From contig JANYEA010000117.1 in NCBI GenBank assembly GCA_025363385.1, positions 1 through 64,000 on the forward strand: a DNA stretch of 64,000 nt. The letters run 5' to 3'. Positions 9,979-18,735 of this stretch are shown one piece after another (within the stretch, counting starts at the first letter, position 1; every line of letters starts with the position of its first letter). A program made the position numbers and the translations under genes. This stretch comes from Bacteroidota bacterium (GTDB lineage Bacteria; Bacteroidota; Bacteroidia; Chitinophagales; Chitinophagaceae). The notes under the pieces are model-generated. The model saw only the letters and a program-made list of their open reading frames with translations. It did no database searches and had not been told where the DNA came from.

Positions 9979-10674
9979 ATGAAAAATTTTATGCTCAGCA
10001 TTTGCCTTCTTTTTTTGGGATTGGGTGCTTACGCCCAATCGGTTTACGATAATGTGAATCTTAGAATGATGCTGTATCCCAAATTTCAAGTGAGTGAAGT
10101 ATTTTTAAAAAATGGAGATATTGTAGAAGTGGGTTTGAATTATAATCTCGAAAGGCATCAATTGATTTTTATAGAGGAGAAACAATACAAAGAACTGGCT
10201 GGTTTAGAAACTATTGATAGTGTGCATATTTTAGGAAAAAGTTTTGATTCTAAAACCAATAAAGAGATTATTACGATTATTAAATTCATTCCTATTAACG
10301 ACAAAATATACCAATGCACTAGTTATGATGGACTACTTGTACTTTTCGATTATATCGTAACTCCCGCAGATTATACAGCAGATCATAATGGTGGTCATAA
10401 AGATGAGACTTCACAAATTAGCAATACTATTACTGGTGCTAATTCTATGAGAGTTTACAAAAATAACAATAATGTAAATATGATTCCTATTTATTGTTAC
10501 AAGGAAAAAAATACTTTAATAGAAATTAAACAAACAAAACAACTCGCCAATTTATTTAAGATTGATAAAACCCTTTTAACAGGTTATATTGGTCAAAAAC
10601 ATGTAAACATTTACCAGGAAATGGATGTAATTAGATTGTTAGACTGGCTAAAAAAGAGCGCTACTAAAAAATAG
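9979..10674 (+). CDS. Secreted protein of unknown function
   Basis: I do not recognise a family. Residues 1-20 form a signal peptide (ends GAYAQ) and the mature 211 residues alternate short beta-like hydrophobic stretches with Lys/Asp/Asn turns. No catalytic motif or lipobox is seen. Its stop codon (10672-10674) abuts the stop of the convergent GNAT gene with no bases between. A candidate promoter at 9927-9958 suggests separate transcription from the serine hydrolase upstream. Confidence 0.6.
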   Translation: MKNFMLSICLLFLGLGAYAQSVYDNVNLRMMLYPKFQVSEVFLKNGDIVEVGLNYNLERHQLIFIEEKQYKELAGLETIDSVHILGKSFDSKTNKEIITIIKFIPINDKIYQCTSYDGLLVLFDYIVTPADYTADHNGGHKDETSQISNTITGANSMRVYKNNNNVNMIPIYCYKEKNTLIEIKQTKQLANLFKIDKTLLTGYIGQKHVNIYQEMDVIRLLDWLKKSATKK

Positions 10675-11232
10675 TTATTGAGTTTTCCAATCCCATAATA
10701 CAATATCCCAACCTATTCCGTCAAAATATAATTCATCAATTACCTGGAAGCCTGTTTTTTTATGGGCTTTCAATGACCGCTGATTTGCCTGTGCCACATC
10801 GGTAATTAAATATTCGTATTGGTCGGCATAGCAGTCTTTGTAGAATTGATACATCTGATCCACTAAGCCGATACCACGAAAACCCTTGCCTACGCATAAT
10901 TGTCCAACCACCACATAATTTGAATTACATAAATTTTGCGAATGAAATTGCAAACGGTCGATCGTATTAAATAAATCTGCCAACAATGGGTGCTCTTCGC
11001 GTATGCTTTTTAAGGCAACCAAAGCATAACCAACTACTTTCCCTTCAGACACTGCAATAACAGAAGGGGCTTCATCGTGCATCTTTTGTAAAAAATCGAT
11101 ACTGTATTCTGCCATCAAGAATCCTTGCTCATCGGCCTCTGTTTGGGTTAAGTTTTTGCGCAAATTTTCTTGTTGCAACATTTGTATGCCTTTAATTTCT
11201 GCTTCGTTAGTAACCAACTTTATTAACACCAT
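10675..11232 (-). CDS. GNAT-family N-acetyltransferase
   Basis: A 185-residue GNAT-fold protein that probably moves an acetyl group from acetyl-CoA to an amine. The central VVVGQLCVGKGFRGIGLVDQMYQ holds the strand-turn-helix that binds the pyrophosphate of CoA (GKGFRGIGL in place of the usual Q/RxxGxG/A), and RSLKAHKKTGFQVIDEL is the usual C-terminal GNAT helix ending before a Tyr-bearing strand. The acceptor is unknown. It is transcribed alone, with a full TAnnTTTG match 18 bases before the start. Confidence 0.82.
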   Translation of the reverse strand: MVLIKLVTNEAEIKGIQMLQQENLRKNLTQTEADEQGFLMAEYSIDFLQKMHDEAPSVIAVSEGKVVGYALVALKSIREEHPLLADLFNTIDRLQFHSQNLCNSNYVVVGQLCVGKGFRGIGLVDQMYQFYKDCYADQYEYLITDVAQANQRSLKAHKKTGFQVIDELYFDGIGWDIVLWDWKTQ

Positions 11233-11249
11233 ATTACTTGCTTGAAAAT

Positions 11250-11257
11250 CAAATATA
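11250..11257 (-). promoter_or_regulatory. -7 promoter element of the GNAT gene
   Basis: On the minus strand TATATTTG is an exact match to TAnnTTTG, 18 bases before the ATG at 11232. No good TTTG -33 box lies 17-23 bases further upstream. Confidence 0.4.
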
Positions 11258-11354
11258 ATACGTTTTTATTCTACCTATTTTGATTAACTTCAACGATGTC
11301 TTTGGTTGGTATTTTTTAGATAGATATAATGTTTTAACCGAGTATTATTAGATT

Positions 11355-12881
11355 ATGCACAAATCAACATTGTTTTTTTTAATCGTTCTTATTTCATCGA
11401 ATCTGTTAGCGCAGAATATTAAAAGCAACGATGAACCTTCTTCCTTAATCACAAACGTTCAATTAATTGATGGTACTGGAACGCCAAGTAGAAAGGCATC
11501 TGTTCGATTTTCAGGTAATAAAATTCTGGAGGTTGGCAATTTAACAGCCTTAAAAGGCGAGGTAGTAATAAATGGAAACGGGATGGTTCTGGCACCCGGT
11601 TTTATTGATAGCCATAGTCATATCGGAGGCTCTCTCGCTAAGTTTCCCGAAGCTTTAGCAGATCTGAATCAAGGTGTAACCACTATAGTTTCTGGGCAGG
11701 ATGGCTATGGTTCTTATGTAGATAGTATGAAGGCTGGTATCGCTAGAAAACCTATCGCCATCAATATTGCAACCTATACAGGGCATACAGATCTTCGTGA
11801 AAAAGTGTTGGGTATTAATCAAATGAACAGACCCGCAACTGATAAAGAGATCGCAGCCATGCAAGCCATCTTATTATCGGAATTAAAAAAAGGTTCCTTG
11901 GGTTTATCTACCGGACTTGAATATGAAGGAGCCTATTTTTCGAGCCGTAATGAAGTGATGGAACTGGCCAAGACTGCTGCTGCAGAAAAGTCGAGATATA
12001 TTAGCCATATCCGCAGTGAAGACATTGCTTTAGCAAATGCTCTTGAAGAAATTATTGCTATTGGTAGAGAGGCTAAATTACCCGTACAGATTTCCCATAT
12101 TAAATTAGCGCTGAAAGACGATTGGGGAAAATCATCAAACATCATTGCGCAATTACAAACTGCACGTTTAAATGGTGTAGACATTACGGCAGATTGCTAT
12201 CCCTATGAATTTTGGCATAGTACATTAAAAGTATTATTTCCAAAAACAGATTATACGAATCCCGTTAGCGCACAATATGCAGTAGACCATACTTTCGATC
12301 CTACTCAATCAATCCTTATCCGTTTTGCACCTAATACCAGTTACGCAGGGAAAACAATTTCTCAGATTGCTGAAATGAGAAAGGAGATACCTGCAAAAAC
12401 TTTAATGGGTTTAATTGCAGAAGCAGATGCTTATGAAAAAGCGCATCCAGATGTGAGTGGAGTAGAAGCTTTGGTAGCAAAATCCATGACCGATTCAGAT
12501 GTGATTAATTTTCTTTCCTGGGCCAATACCAATATATGTTCCGACGGATCAAACGGCGGCCATCCAAGAGGTTACGGTTCCTTTACAAGGATTCTTGGTA
12601 ATTATATACGCGATAAAAAAATCATGAGTTTAGAAACTGCCATTCAAAAAATGACTAGTCTTTCTGCAGAGCATGTGGGTATCAAAAACCGTGGTGTTAT
12701 TGCAGCAGGTTATTTTGCAGACTTTGTATTATTCAATCCGGTAACAGTAAAAGACAATGCTAGTTTCAAAGATTCTAAAGCATTATCTGATGGTATAGAA
12801 AAAGTATGGGTAAATGGCGTATGTGTGTACAATGATAAAAAATCAACAAATCAATATCCAGGGACCTTCATAGGTAGATAA
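11355..12881 (+). CDS. Exported D-aminoacylase-like amidohydrolase
   Basis: An amidohydrolase-superfamily protein of the N-acyl-D-amino-acid deacylase group, which frees D-amino acids from their N-acyl forms. A signal peptide covers residues 1-20 (ends NLLAQ). The metal motif is PGFIDSHSH (D85, H87, H89), followed by the barrel with HIRSED and QISHIKLA, and the late SDGSNGGHPRGYGSF with the catalytic Asp, all typical of D-aminoacylases. At 508 residues it is full length. It starts a four-gene operon: 7 bases to DUF1611, then a 4-base overlap, then 22 bases to the permease. With DgcN- and DgcA-type neighbours it probably feeds D-amino acids or their acyl or dipeptide forms into the pathway. 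Substrate side chain is not determined. Confidence 0.85.
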   Translation: MHKSTLFFLIVLISSNLLAQNIKSNDEPSSLITNVQLIDGTGTPSRKASVRFSGNKILEVGNLTALKGEVVINGNGMVLAPGFIDSHSHIGGSLAKFPEALADLNQGVTTIVSGQDGYGSYVDSMKAGIARKPIAINIATYTGHTDLREKVLGINQMNRPATDKEIAAMQAILLSELKKGSLGLSTGLEYEGAYFSSRNEVMELAKTAAAEKSRYISHIRSEDIALANALEEIIAIGREAKLPVQISHIKLALKDDWGKSSNIIAQLQTARLNGVDITADCYPYEFWHSTLKVLFPKTDYTNPVSAQYAVDHTFDPTQSILIRFAPNTSYAGKTISQIAEMRKEIPAKTLMGLIAEADAYEKAHPDVSGVEALVAKSMTDSDVINFLSWANTNICSDGSNGGHPRGYGSFTRILGNYIRDKKIMSLETAIQKMTSLSAEHVGIKNRGVIAAGYFADFVLFNPVTVKDNASFKDSKALSDGIEKVWVNGVCVYNDKKSTNQYPGTFIGR

Positions 12882-12888
12882 AAGAAAG

Positions 12889-13968
12889 ATGAACATGGAA
12901 ACAGAAAAGAAAAAACCAGGTGCCATAGTTTTAACCAATGGATACTTGGCAAGACCCGATGCTAAAACAGCACATGGACTTATACGAGGTACGGAACGAT
13001 TTAATATCCTTGCAGTAATAGATCCTGAATTTGCAGGGCAGGATGCAGGCACCGTATTAGATGGCAAACACCGCAACATACCTGTGTTTGATACGGTTGC
13101 GAACGCCATCACAGAAGTACATGATATTGAATTTTGTATTATTGGCGTAGCCACTGTTGGTGGCATATTGCCAGATAGTTTCTTGCCAATACTTGAATTG
13201 TGTATTCTTAACGGGATATCCATTGTAAATGGTTTACATGAATTTTTAAATGACAAACCAGAGATTGTTGCACTTGCAAAAAGACATCAGGTTACCATTA
13301 CCGATGTACGCAGACCAAAAGCAAGAAAAGACCTGCACTTCTGGACGGGCGATATTTTACATTTAAAAACACCAGTTGTTGCCGTAATTGGTATGGATTG
13401 TGCCATGGGTAAAAGAACCACCTGTAGAATGATACGGGAAGCAGCCAATCAAAATGGCATGAAAGCTGAAATGATTTATACGGGTCAAACAGGCTGGCTT
13501 CAAGGGGGGGAATTTGGATTTGTTTTCGACACTACAGTAAACGATTTTATTTCTGGCGAACTGGAACACGCCATTTTAAGTTGTGATGAAGCAAAGCATC
13601 CTGATATAATTTTATTAGAAGGCCAATCAGCACTGAGAAACCCTTCCGGACCTTGCGGATCAGAGTTATTGATTTCCGGAAACGCAAGGCATACTGTTTT
13701 GCTAGTTGCACCTAAAAGAAAGTATTACGAAGATCTACCAGAATGGGGGCCCATTCCAAGTATCGCCTCTGAAATAGAATTGATCAAGCTACTGGGATCA
13801 AAAGTAATTGCATTAGCCATAAATACAGAACACTGTAGTTTAGAAGAAGCTTTAGCATTTCAAAAAGCCTACGAAGCAGAATTTAAGCTGCCAGTTTTAT
13901 TACCCATACAACAAGGTGTAGATGCCTTGATACCAGAATTGAAAAAAATAATAAATAGCATCTCATGA
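12889..13968 (+). CDS. dgcN: DUF1611 protein, DgcN-type N-acetyltransferase
   Basis: A DUF1611 protein: a Rossmann-like N-terminal half and a P-loop NTPase-like C-terminal half, with the nucleotide-binding GMDCAMGKRTT at residues 168-178. Members named DgcN are described as acetylating D-glutamate in a D-amino-acid catabolic route together with DgcA. The operon position here, overlapping the DgcA-like gene by 4 bases (ATGA), supports that reading. At 359 residues it is full length. Older databases call the family NAD-dependent epimerase or leave it unnamed. Family is confident; the exact reaction in this organism is inferred. Confidence 0.8.
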   Translation: MNMETEKKKPGAIVLTNGYLARPDAKTAHGLIRGTERFNILAVIDPEFAGQDAGTVLDGKHRNIPVFDTVANAITEVHDIEFCIIGVATVGGILPDSFLPILELCILNGISIVNGLHEFLNDKPEIVALAKRHQVTITDVRRPKARKDLHFWTGDILHLKTPVVAVIGMDCAMGKRTTCRMIREAANQNGMKAEMIYTGQTGWLQGGEFGFVFDTTVNDFISGELEHAILSCDEAKHPDIILLEGQSALRNPSGPCGSELLISGNARHTVLLVAPKRKYYEDLPEWGPIPSIASEIELIKLLGSKVIALAINTEHCSLEEALAFQKAYEAEFKLPVLLPIQQGVDALIPELKKIINSIS

Positions 13969-15035
13969 AAATAAAATCTGTTCATTCTTGGTTAAGTCAT
14001 TTACCACTTACCAAATCATATACCATTGCCTACAAAACCATCTCAGATACAGAGGTTGTTTTTTTAGAAATTACTTTAGAAAATGGCATGTCTGGTATTG
14101 GTGCAGCAAATCCTTTTGCAGACGTGGTTGGTGAAACGCCACAAAACACGCTTGCCAATTTGCAATCTGGTTACCTGGATCAAATTATTGGAAAAGACAT
14201 TCGCTTTTTTAATGAGATCATTGATCAGGCTTCCTTACACTTTCCCAAACAACCTGGCACCATTGCTGCAATTGATATAGCATTACATGATCTATTCGGA
14301 AAATTTTTGAATATTTCAGTGCTGGATTTTTATGGTTCAAAAGTAAATGCACTTCCTACTTCTGTTACCATTGGTATAAAAGAAACCAAAGAAATGCTCA
14401 TTGAAGCGGAAGAATATTATAAACTAGGTTTTAAAATATTGAAGATTAAAACCGGTCTAGATGTGGATGCCGATATTGAACGTGTTCGTTCTATCACAGA
14501 AAAATTTTCAAAAAGAATGCTGATTCGGGTGGATGCCAATCAAGGTTATTCCTTAAACGATTTGAAAAAATTTATTAGTCATACCGATTCTTCCACCCTA
14601 GAACTCATAGAACAACCGGTTAAAACGGGTCAGGAATCTGTTTTACATTTAATGGGTTTAGAAGACCGAAAAAAACTAGTGGCAGATGAATCTTTGCTTG
14701 ATGCAAAAACTGCCTGGCAGCTTTCATTGCTTCCGCAATCTTTTGGCGTTTATAATATCAAACTTATGAAATCTGGTGGTATCAAGGGTGCCAGAGAAAT
14801 TGCCACCATTGCTAAAAATGCCGACATTGATTTATTTTGGGGCTGTAATGATGAAAGTATTGTAAGCATCACAGCTGCATTGCACGCTGCTTATTCTTGC
14901 AGTAACACAAAATACCTCGACTTGGATGGGAGTTTTGATTTAGCCAAAGATTTAGTAGAAGGTGGATTTGAACTGAAAGATGGTTATATGTATCCGAGTA
15001 GTTTACCAGGTTTAGGTATCAAAAAAATAGACTAA
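13965..15035 (+). CDS. dgcA: DgcA-like / dipeptide epimerase, enolase superfamily
   Basis: A muconate-lactonizing subgroup member of the enolase superfamily. Visible catalytic residues are the K-x-K base motif KIKTG (K160/K162), metal ligands D190 (RVDANQG), E216 (LIEQP) and D241 (ADES), and the opposing Lys K266 (NIKLMKSGG). The family contains L-Ala-D/L-Glu epimerases and the N-acetyl-D-glutamate racemase DgcA; these cannot be separated from sequence alone. The DUF1611 neighbour favours DgcA, while the D-aminoacylase would also fit peptidoglycan dipeptide recycling. It overlaps the preceding gene by 4 bases, so the two are translationally coupled. Confidence 0.82.
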   Translation: MKIKSVHSWLSHLPLTKSYTIAYKTISDTEVVFLEITLENGMSGIGAANPFADVVGETPQNTLANLQSGYLDQIIGKDIRFFNEIIDQASLHFPKQPGTIAAIDIALHDLFGKFLNISVLDFYGSKVNALPTSVTIGIKETKEMLIEAEEYYKLGFKILKIKTGLDVDADIERVRSITEKFSKRMLIRVDANQGYSLNDLKKFISHTDSSTLELIEQPVKTGQESVLHLMGLEDRKKLVADESLLDAKTAWQLSLLPQSFGVYNIKLMKSGGIKGAREIATIAKNADIDLFWGCNDESIVSITAALHAAYSCSNTKYLDLDGSFDLAKDLVEGGFELKDGYMYPSSLPGLGIKKID

Positions 15036-15057
15036 TTCATTTTTAATCCCATACATT

Positions 15058-16440
15058 TTGCAAAAACTAACCGCTTCACTCGGACTGCGTTCGGCCATCT
15101 TTGTAGTGATCAGTGTGATTTTAGGATCTGGTGTATTTAAGAAAGTAGCTATGATGGCTGCCACACTTCAATCGCCACTTTTGGTTTTACTATGTTGGGT
15201 ACTTGCTGGCATCATTAGTTTAGCGGGTGCGCTATGCACAGCAGAAATGGCGGGTATGTTTCCGAATTCGGGTGGTGAATATTTTTACTTCCAGAAAGTA
15301 TACAACCGCTTTTTTGCCTACATCTATGGATGGGCCAATTTTGTGGTTTTAAAAACTGCTTCCATTGCTGCCCTGGCATATATTTTTGCGCAATCTTTCA
15401 ATAGTATTTTTCCGCTTCCGGATTTTTCTTTAAATCACAGTTCTACTGGTGCTGTGGTGATCGATAATCTGTCTGTAAAGTTATTAGCTTCTTTTTTATT
15501 GGTTATGCTCACCTATATTAATTATAAAGGCATTCAATACGCAGAGAAACTCAGTAGAGTTATGACGGTCCTAATGTTATCGGCGGCGGCTGTGATTGTT
15601 GTGGCAGGATTCTCTGCACCCATGGGCAGGCTGAGTAATTTAACTACCCCAAGCATTCATGCAGATCATAGTTGGACTTATTGGCAAATTATCAAAGCCA
15701 TTACCATTGCCAGCTTAGGAGCTTTCTGGGGTTATGAAGGATGGAATTGTGTCGGTTTGATTGGAGAAGAAATCAAAAACCCAAAACGAAATCTGCCTTT
15801 GTCATTAGGGATTGGAACACTGATTATTATTCTTGTGTACGTGTTACTCAATCTGGTATATCTCTATGTTTTGCCCATTGATTCCATCATTGAAATGAGT
15901 AATCATCCCAATCAAATTGCAGCAGTAGAAGTAATGAAAGTAGTATGGGGCAAATGGGGTGAACTCTTTGTGGCCGTATTAATTCTGGTTACTACTTTCA
16001 ACGCAACCAATAGCACCATTTTAACTTCTGCCAGGCTTTTTTATGCGATGGCTCGTGATAATAATTTTTATAAACCTGCGGCTATCATTCACCCCACATT
16101 TAAAACACCTTCTGTGGCATTATTTTTACAAGGTATCTGGTCGGTACTATTGATCTGGTCTGGCACTTTTGATCAGCTCACAGATATGCTAATTTTTTCA
16201 GCTTTTATTTTTTATGGAGCTACTGCGTTGGCTGTTATTTTAATGCGTAAACGTTTACCAAATGAGCCAAGGTTTTATAAAGTATTTGCTTATCCTATTA
16301 CACCCCTATTCTTTATTCTATTCTGTGCATTACTAATTACCGTTACCCTACAAAATCAACCAAAAGAAGCATTATCAGGATTGGCACTAATTGCCACAGG
16401 TATCCCCTTTTATTTTTTCTGGAAAAGAAAAGAGGGTTAA
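15058..16440 (+). CDS. APC-family amino acid permease
   Basis: A 460-residue inner-membrane transporter with 12 predicted membrane segments. The N-terminal LGLRSAIFVVISVILGSGVF is the conserved first helix of the APC superfamily with its GSG(I/V)F substrate-binding break, and GYEGWNCVGLIGEE is the conserved segment after helix 6 seen in LAT/serine-threonine-type exchangers. No ATG lies before this motif; TTG at 15058 is the only start that keeps helix 1 complete. It closes the D-amino-acid operon, so it probably imports the amino acid or dipeptide substrate. Its stop lies two bases from the stop of the convergent receiver-synthetase gene. Confidence 0.85.
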   Translation: MQKLTASLGLRSAIFVVISVILGSGVFKKVAMMAATLQSPLLVLLCWVLAGIISLAGALCTAEMAGMFPNSGGEYFYFQKVYNRFFAYIYGWANFVVLKTASIAALAYIFAQSFNSIFPLPDFSLNHSSTGAVVIDNLSVKLLASFLLVMLTYINYKGIQYAEKLSRVMTVLMLSAAAVIVVAGFSAPMGRLSNLTTPSIHADHSWTYWQIIKAITIASLGAFWGYEGWNCVGLIGEEIKNPKRNLPLSLGIGTLIIILVYVLLNLVYLYVLPIDSIIEMSNHPNQIAAVEVMKVVWGKWGELFVAVLILVTTFNATNSTILTSARLFYAMARDNNFYKPAAIIHPTFKTPSVALFLQGIWSVLLIWSGTFDQLTDMLIFSAFIFYGATALAVILMRKRLPNEPRFYKVFAYPITPLFFILFCALLITVTLQNQPKEALSGLALIATGIPFYFFWKRKEG

Positions 16441-16442
16441 AA

Positions 16443-18734
16443 TTATTGAAAAGCGATCCCGATTTTTCTTTTTAAAAGGATCTCAGTTATTTCTGTCAAT
16501 ATTTCCGGATCATCAATAGTAGAAGGTACTGTATGTGGTGCGCCATCTGCTATCATACGCATTGTTTTTCGTAATATTTTTCCACTTCTGGTTTTTGGAA
16601 GTCTTTTAACCAGTATTGTATTTCTAAAATATGCCACAGCTCCTATTTGATCACGTACTAATTGCACTAATTCATTTTCTAATTCAAGCTCTTCTTTAGG
16701 ATGATTATCTTTTAAAACAACTAAGCCAATAGGACGCTGACCACGTAATTCATCTGCAATACCAATTACTGCGCATTCAGCAATAGCAGGATGGTGTGAT
16801 ATAATCTCTTCCATTTCTCCAGTACTTAACCTATGGCCAGATACATTAATTACATCATCGATTCTACCCATAATATAGAAGTATCCCTCTTTGTCTTTAT
16901 GGCCTCCATCACCTGTTAAATAATAACCTGGAAAACGATAGAGATAAGATTCCTTAAACCATTCATCATTTTTCCAAAGTGTTTGCAAACATCCCGGTGG
17001 CAAGGGTAATTTTACAGCAATATATCCTTCTTCATTATCATTAAAAATGCTGTTACCATCATCTTCTAATATTTGAACATCAAAACCACAAATAGGTTTT
17101 CCGGCACTACCTGCTTTTGTGGGCGACTGATCGATGCCTTGCATCATACCCAACATTGGCCAACCACTTTCTGTTTGCCACCAATGATCTATAACAGAAA
17201 TATTTAAAAGGTCATACACCCAATGATAAGTTGCGGGATCACATCTCTCACCTGCCAGAAATAATGTTTTAAGATTTGATAGATTTTTGTTTTTAAGTAA
17301 TTCACCATCTGGGTCTTCTTTCTTAATTGCCCTAATAGCAGTAGGTGCTGTAAACATAGATTTTACTTGATGTTCAGCAGCAACACGCCAGAACTCTCCA
17401 GCATTTGGTGTTCGAACTGGTTTACCCTCAAAAAGAATGGTTGTACAGCCATGTATCAAAGGCCCGTATACAATATAACTATGACCAACAACCCATCCTA
17501 TATCGCTTGCAGCCCAAAATACTTCACCAGGAACTGCATTATAAATATGTTCCATACTATATTTTAAAGCCACTGCATAACCACCAGTATCACGTACAAC
17601 TCCTTTGGGCTTACCAGTTGTTCCAGAAGTATATAATATATACAGTGGGTCGGTCGCAAAAATCGCAGTACAAGCTGCGGGAGTTGCAGACTGCATTAGT
17701 TCCTGCATATCGATGTCTCTGTCTTCACCCATTTCGGCAGAATACCCTTCTCTTTGATATACGATAACATTTGTGGGTTTGTGATAGGCTTCCATTATTG
17801 CATGATCAACCAATGGCTTATAAGCAATTTTTTTATCGAATTCAATACCAAATGATGCTGTAATAATCGCTTTTGGTTCAGCATCATTAATTCGAATGGA
17901 TAATTCATGGGGAGCAAATCCACCAAATACTACCGAATGTATTGCACCAATTCTTGCACAAGCCAACATGGCGATAATTGCCTGAGGAATCATAGGCATA
18001 TAAATAACAATCGTATCGCCTTTTGATATGCCAAGTTTTAATAGTCCACCAGCAAATAATGCAACCTCATCACGCAATTCAATAAAATTATATTTGCGAA
18101 TAGTTTTGGTAACTGGTGAATCATAAATTAAAGCAGTTTGATTTCCCCTCCCATTTTCTATGTGAAAATCAAGACACAAATAAGAAACATTTAGTTTGCC
18201 ATCTTCAAACCATCTAAACAATCCTTGCTCATTTTTTGAGAGTATTGTTTTTGGAAATTCAAACCAATGAATCTTTTTAGCCTGCTCTTTCCAGTAATCT
18301 ATAGGTTTAGTAATACTCTTTTTAAATTCAGTATCATACTCCGGTTTTATTTTTACGATTGAGCCTTCTAATAATTGCTTTACTTCTTTCATTAGAAATT
18401 TGGTACTAAAAGGCTTACTAATATAAAGTGATGCCCCTAGTTCATATCCTTTTTTAATATCAGCTTCTTTTGTTTTGGCAGATAAAAAAATAACAATACA
18501 ATGCTTTAAATTTTCTGATTTTTTTACATAACTACAAATAGCATACCCATCTACATCCGGCATCATAATATCCAATAATATTAAGTCAGGTATATATGTA
18601 TTCACTGCACTGATTGCTTCCGTTCCATTTCTGGCAATCATCACTTGGAATCCACTTTTTTTCATTAAAAACTCTAATGACATTAAGATATATGGATCAT
18701 CATCAACTACCAATACTTTGTGCTTCGATTGCAT
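16443..18734 (-). CDS. Receiver domain fused to propionyl/acetyl-CoA synthetase
   Basis: A 763-residue fusion. Residues 1-125 are a complete response-regulator receiver domain: acidic cluster D11-D13 in VVDDDP, phospho-acceptor D55 in LLDIMMPDVDG, S85 and K107 (SKP). From about residue 140 to the end is a full ANL-family short-chain acyl-CoA synthetase with YTSGTTGKPKG (AMP binding), DHWWQTESGWP, TGDGGHKD and the C-terminal adenylation lysine in PKTRSGK (K719). GKPVRTPNAGEFWR, AGERCDP and DHWWQTESGW resemble propionyl-CoA synthetases (PrpE/ACSS3) more than Acs. The ATG lies one base after the kinase stop codon (TAATATG), so synthesis is probably coupled to it. The enzyme should make propionyl- or acetyl-CoA from ATP, acid and CoA, with activity or location perhaps changed by phosphorylation of D55. 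A TTG at 18743 would add three residues. Domain calls are firm; regulation is inference. Confidence 0.9.
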   Translation of the reverse strand: MQSKHKVLVVDDDPYILMSLEFLMKKSGFQVMIARNGTEAISAVNTYIPDLILLDIMMPDVDGYAICSYVKKSENLKHCIVIFLSAKTKEADIKKGYELGASLYISKPFSTKFLMKEVKQLLEGSIVKIKPEYDTEFKKSITKPIDYWKEQAKKIHWFEFPKTILSKNEQGLFRWFEDGKLNVSYLCLDFHIENGRGNQTALIYDSPVTKTIRKYNFIELRDEVALFAGGLLKLGISKGDTIVIYMPMIPQAIIAMLACARIGAIHSVVFGGFAPHELSIRINDAEPKAIITASFGIEFDKKIAYKPLVDHAIMEAYHKPTNVIVYQREGYSAEMGEDRDIDMQELMQSATPAACTAIFATDPLYILYTSGTTGKPKGVVRDTGGYAVALKYSMEHIYNAVPGEVFWAASDIGWVVGHSYIVYGPLIHGCTTILFEGKPVRTPNAGEFWRVAAEHQVKSMFTAPTAIRAIKKEDPDGELLKNKNLSNLKTLFLAGERCDPATYHWVYDLLNISVIDHWWQTESGWPMLGMMQGIDQSPTKAGSAGKPICGFDVQILEDDGNSIFNDNEEGYIAVKLPLPPGCLQTLWKNDEWFKESYLYRFPGYYLTGDGGHKDKEGYFYIMGRIDDVINVSGHRLSTGEMEEIISHHPAIAECAVIGIADELRGQRPIGLVVLKDNHPKEELELENELVQLVRDQIGAVAYFRNTILVKRLPKTRSGKILRKTMRMIADGAPHTVPSTIDDPEILTEITEILLKRKIGIAFQ

Positions 18735-18735
18735 A

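Noticed and set aside
17405-17767. A 120-residue plus-strand frame inside the receiver-synthetase gene
   Set aside because: It is His/Gln/Tyr-rich, has no domain and lies wholly opposite conserved synthetase motifs.
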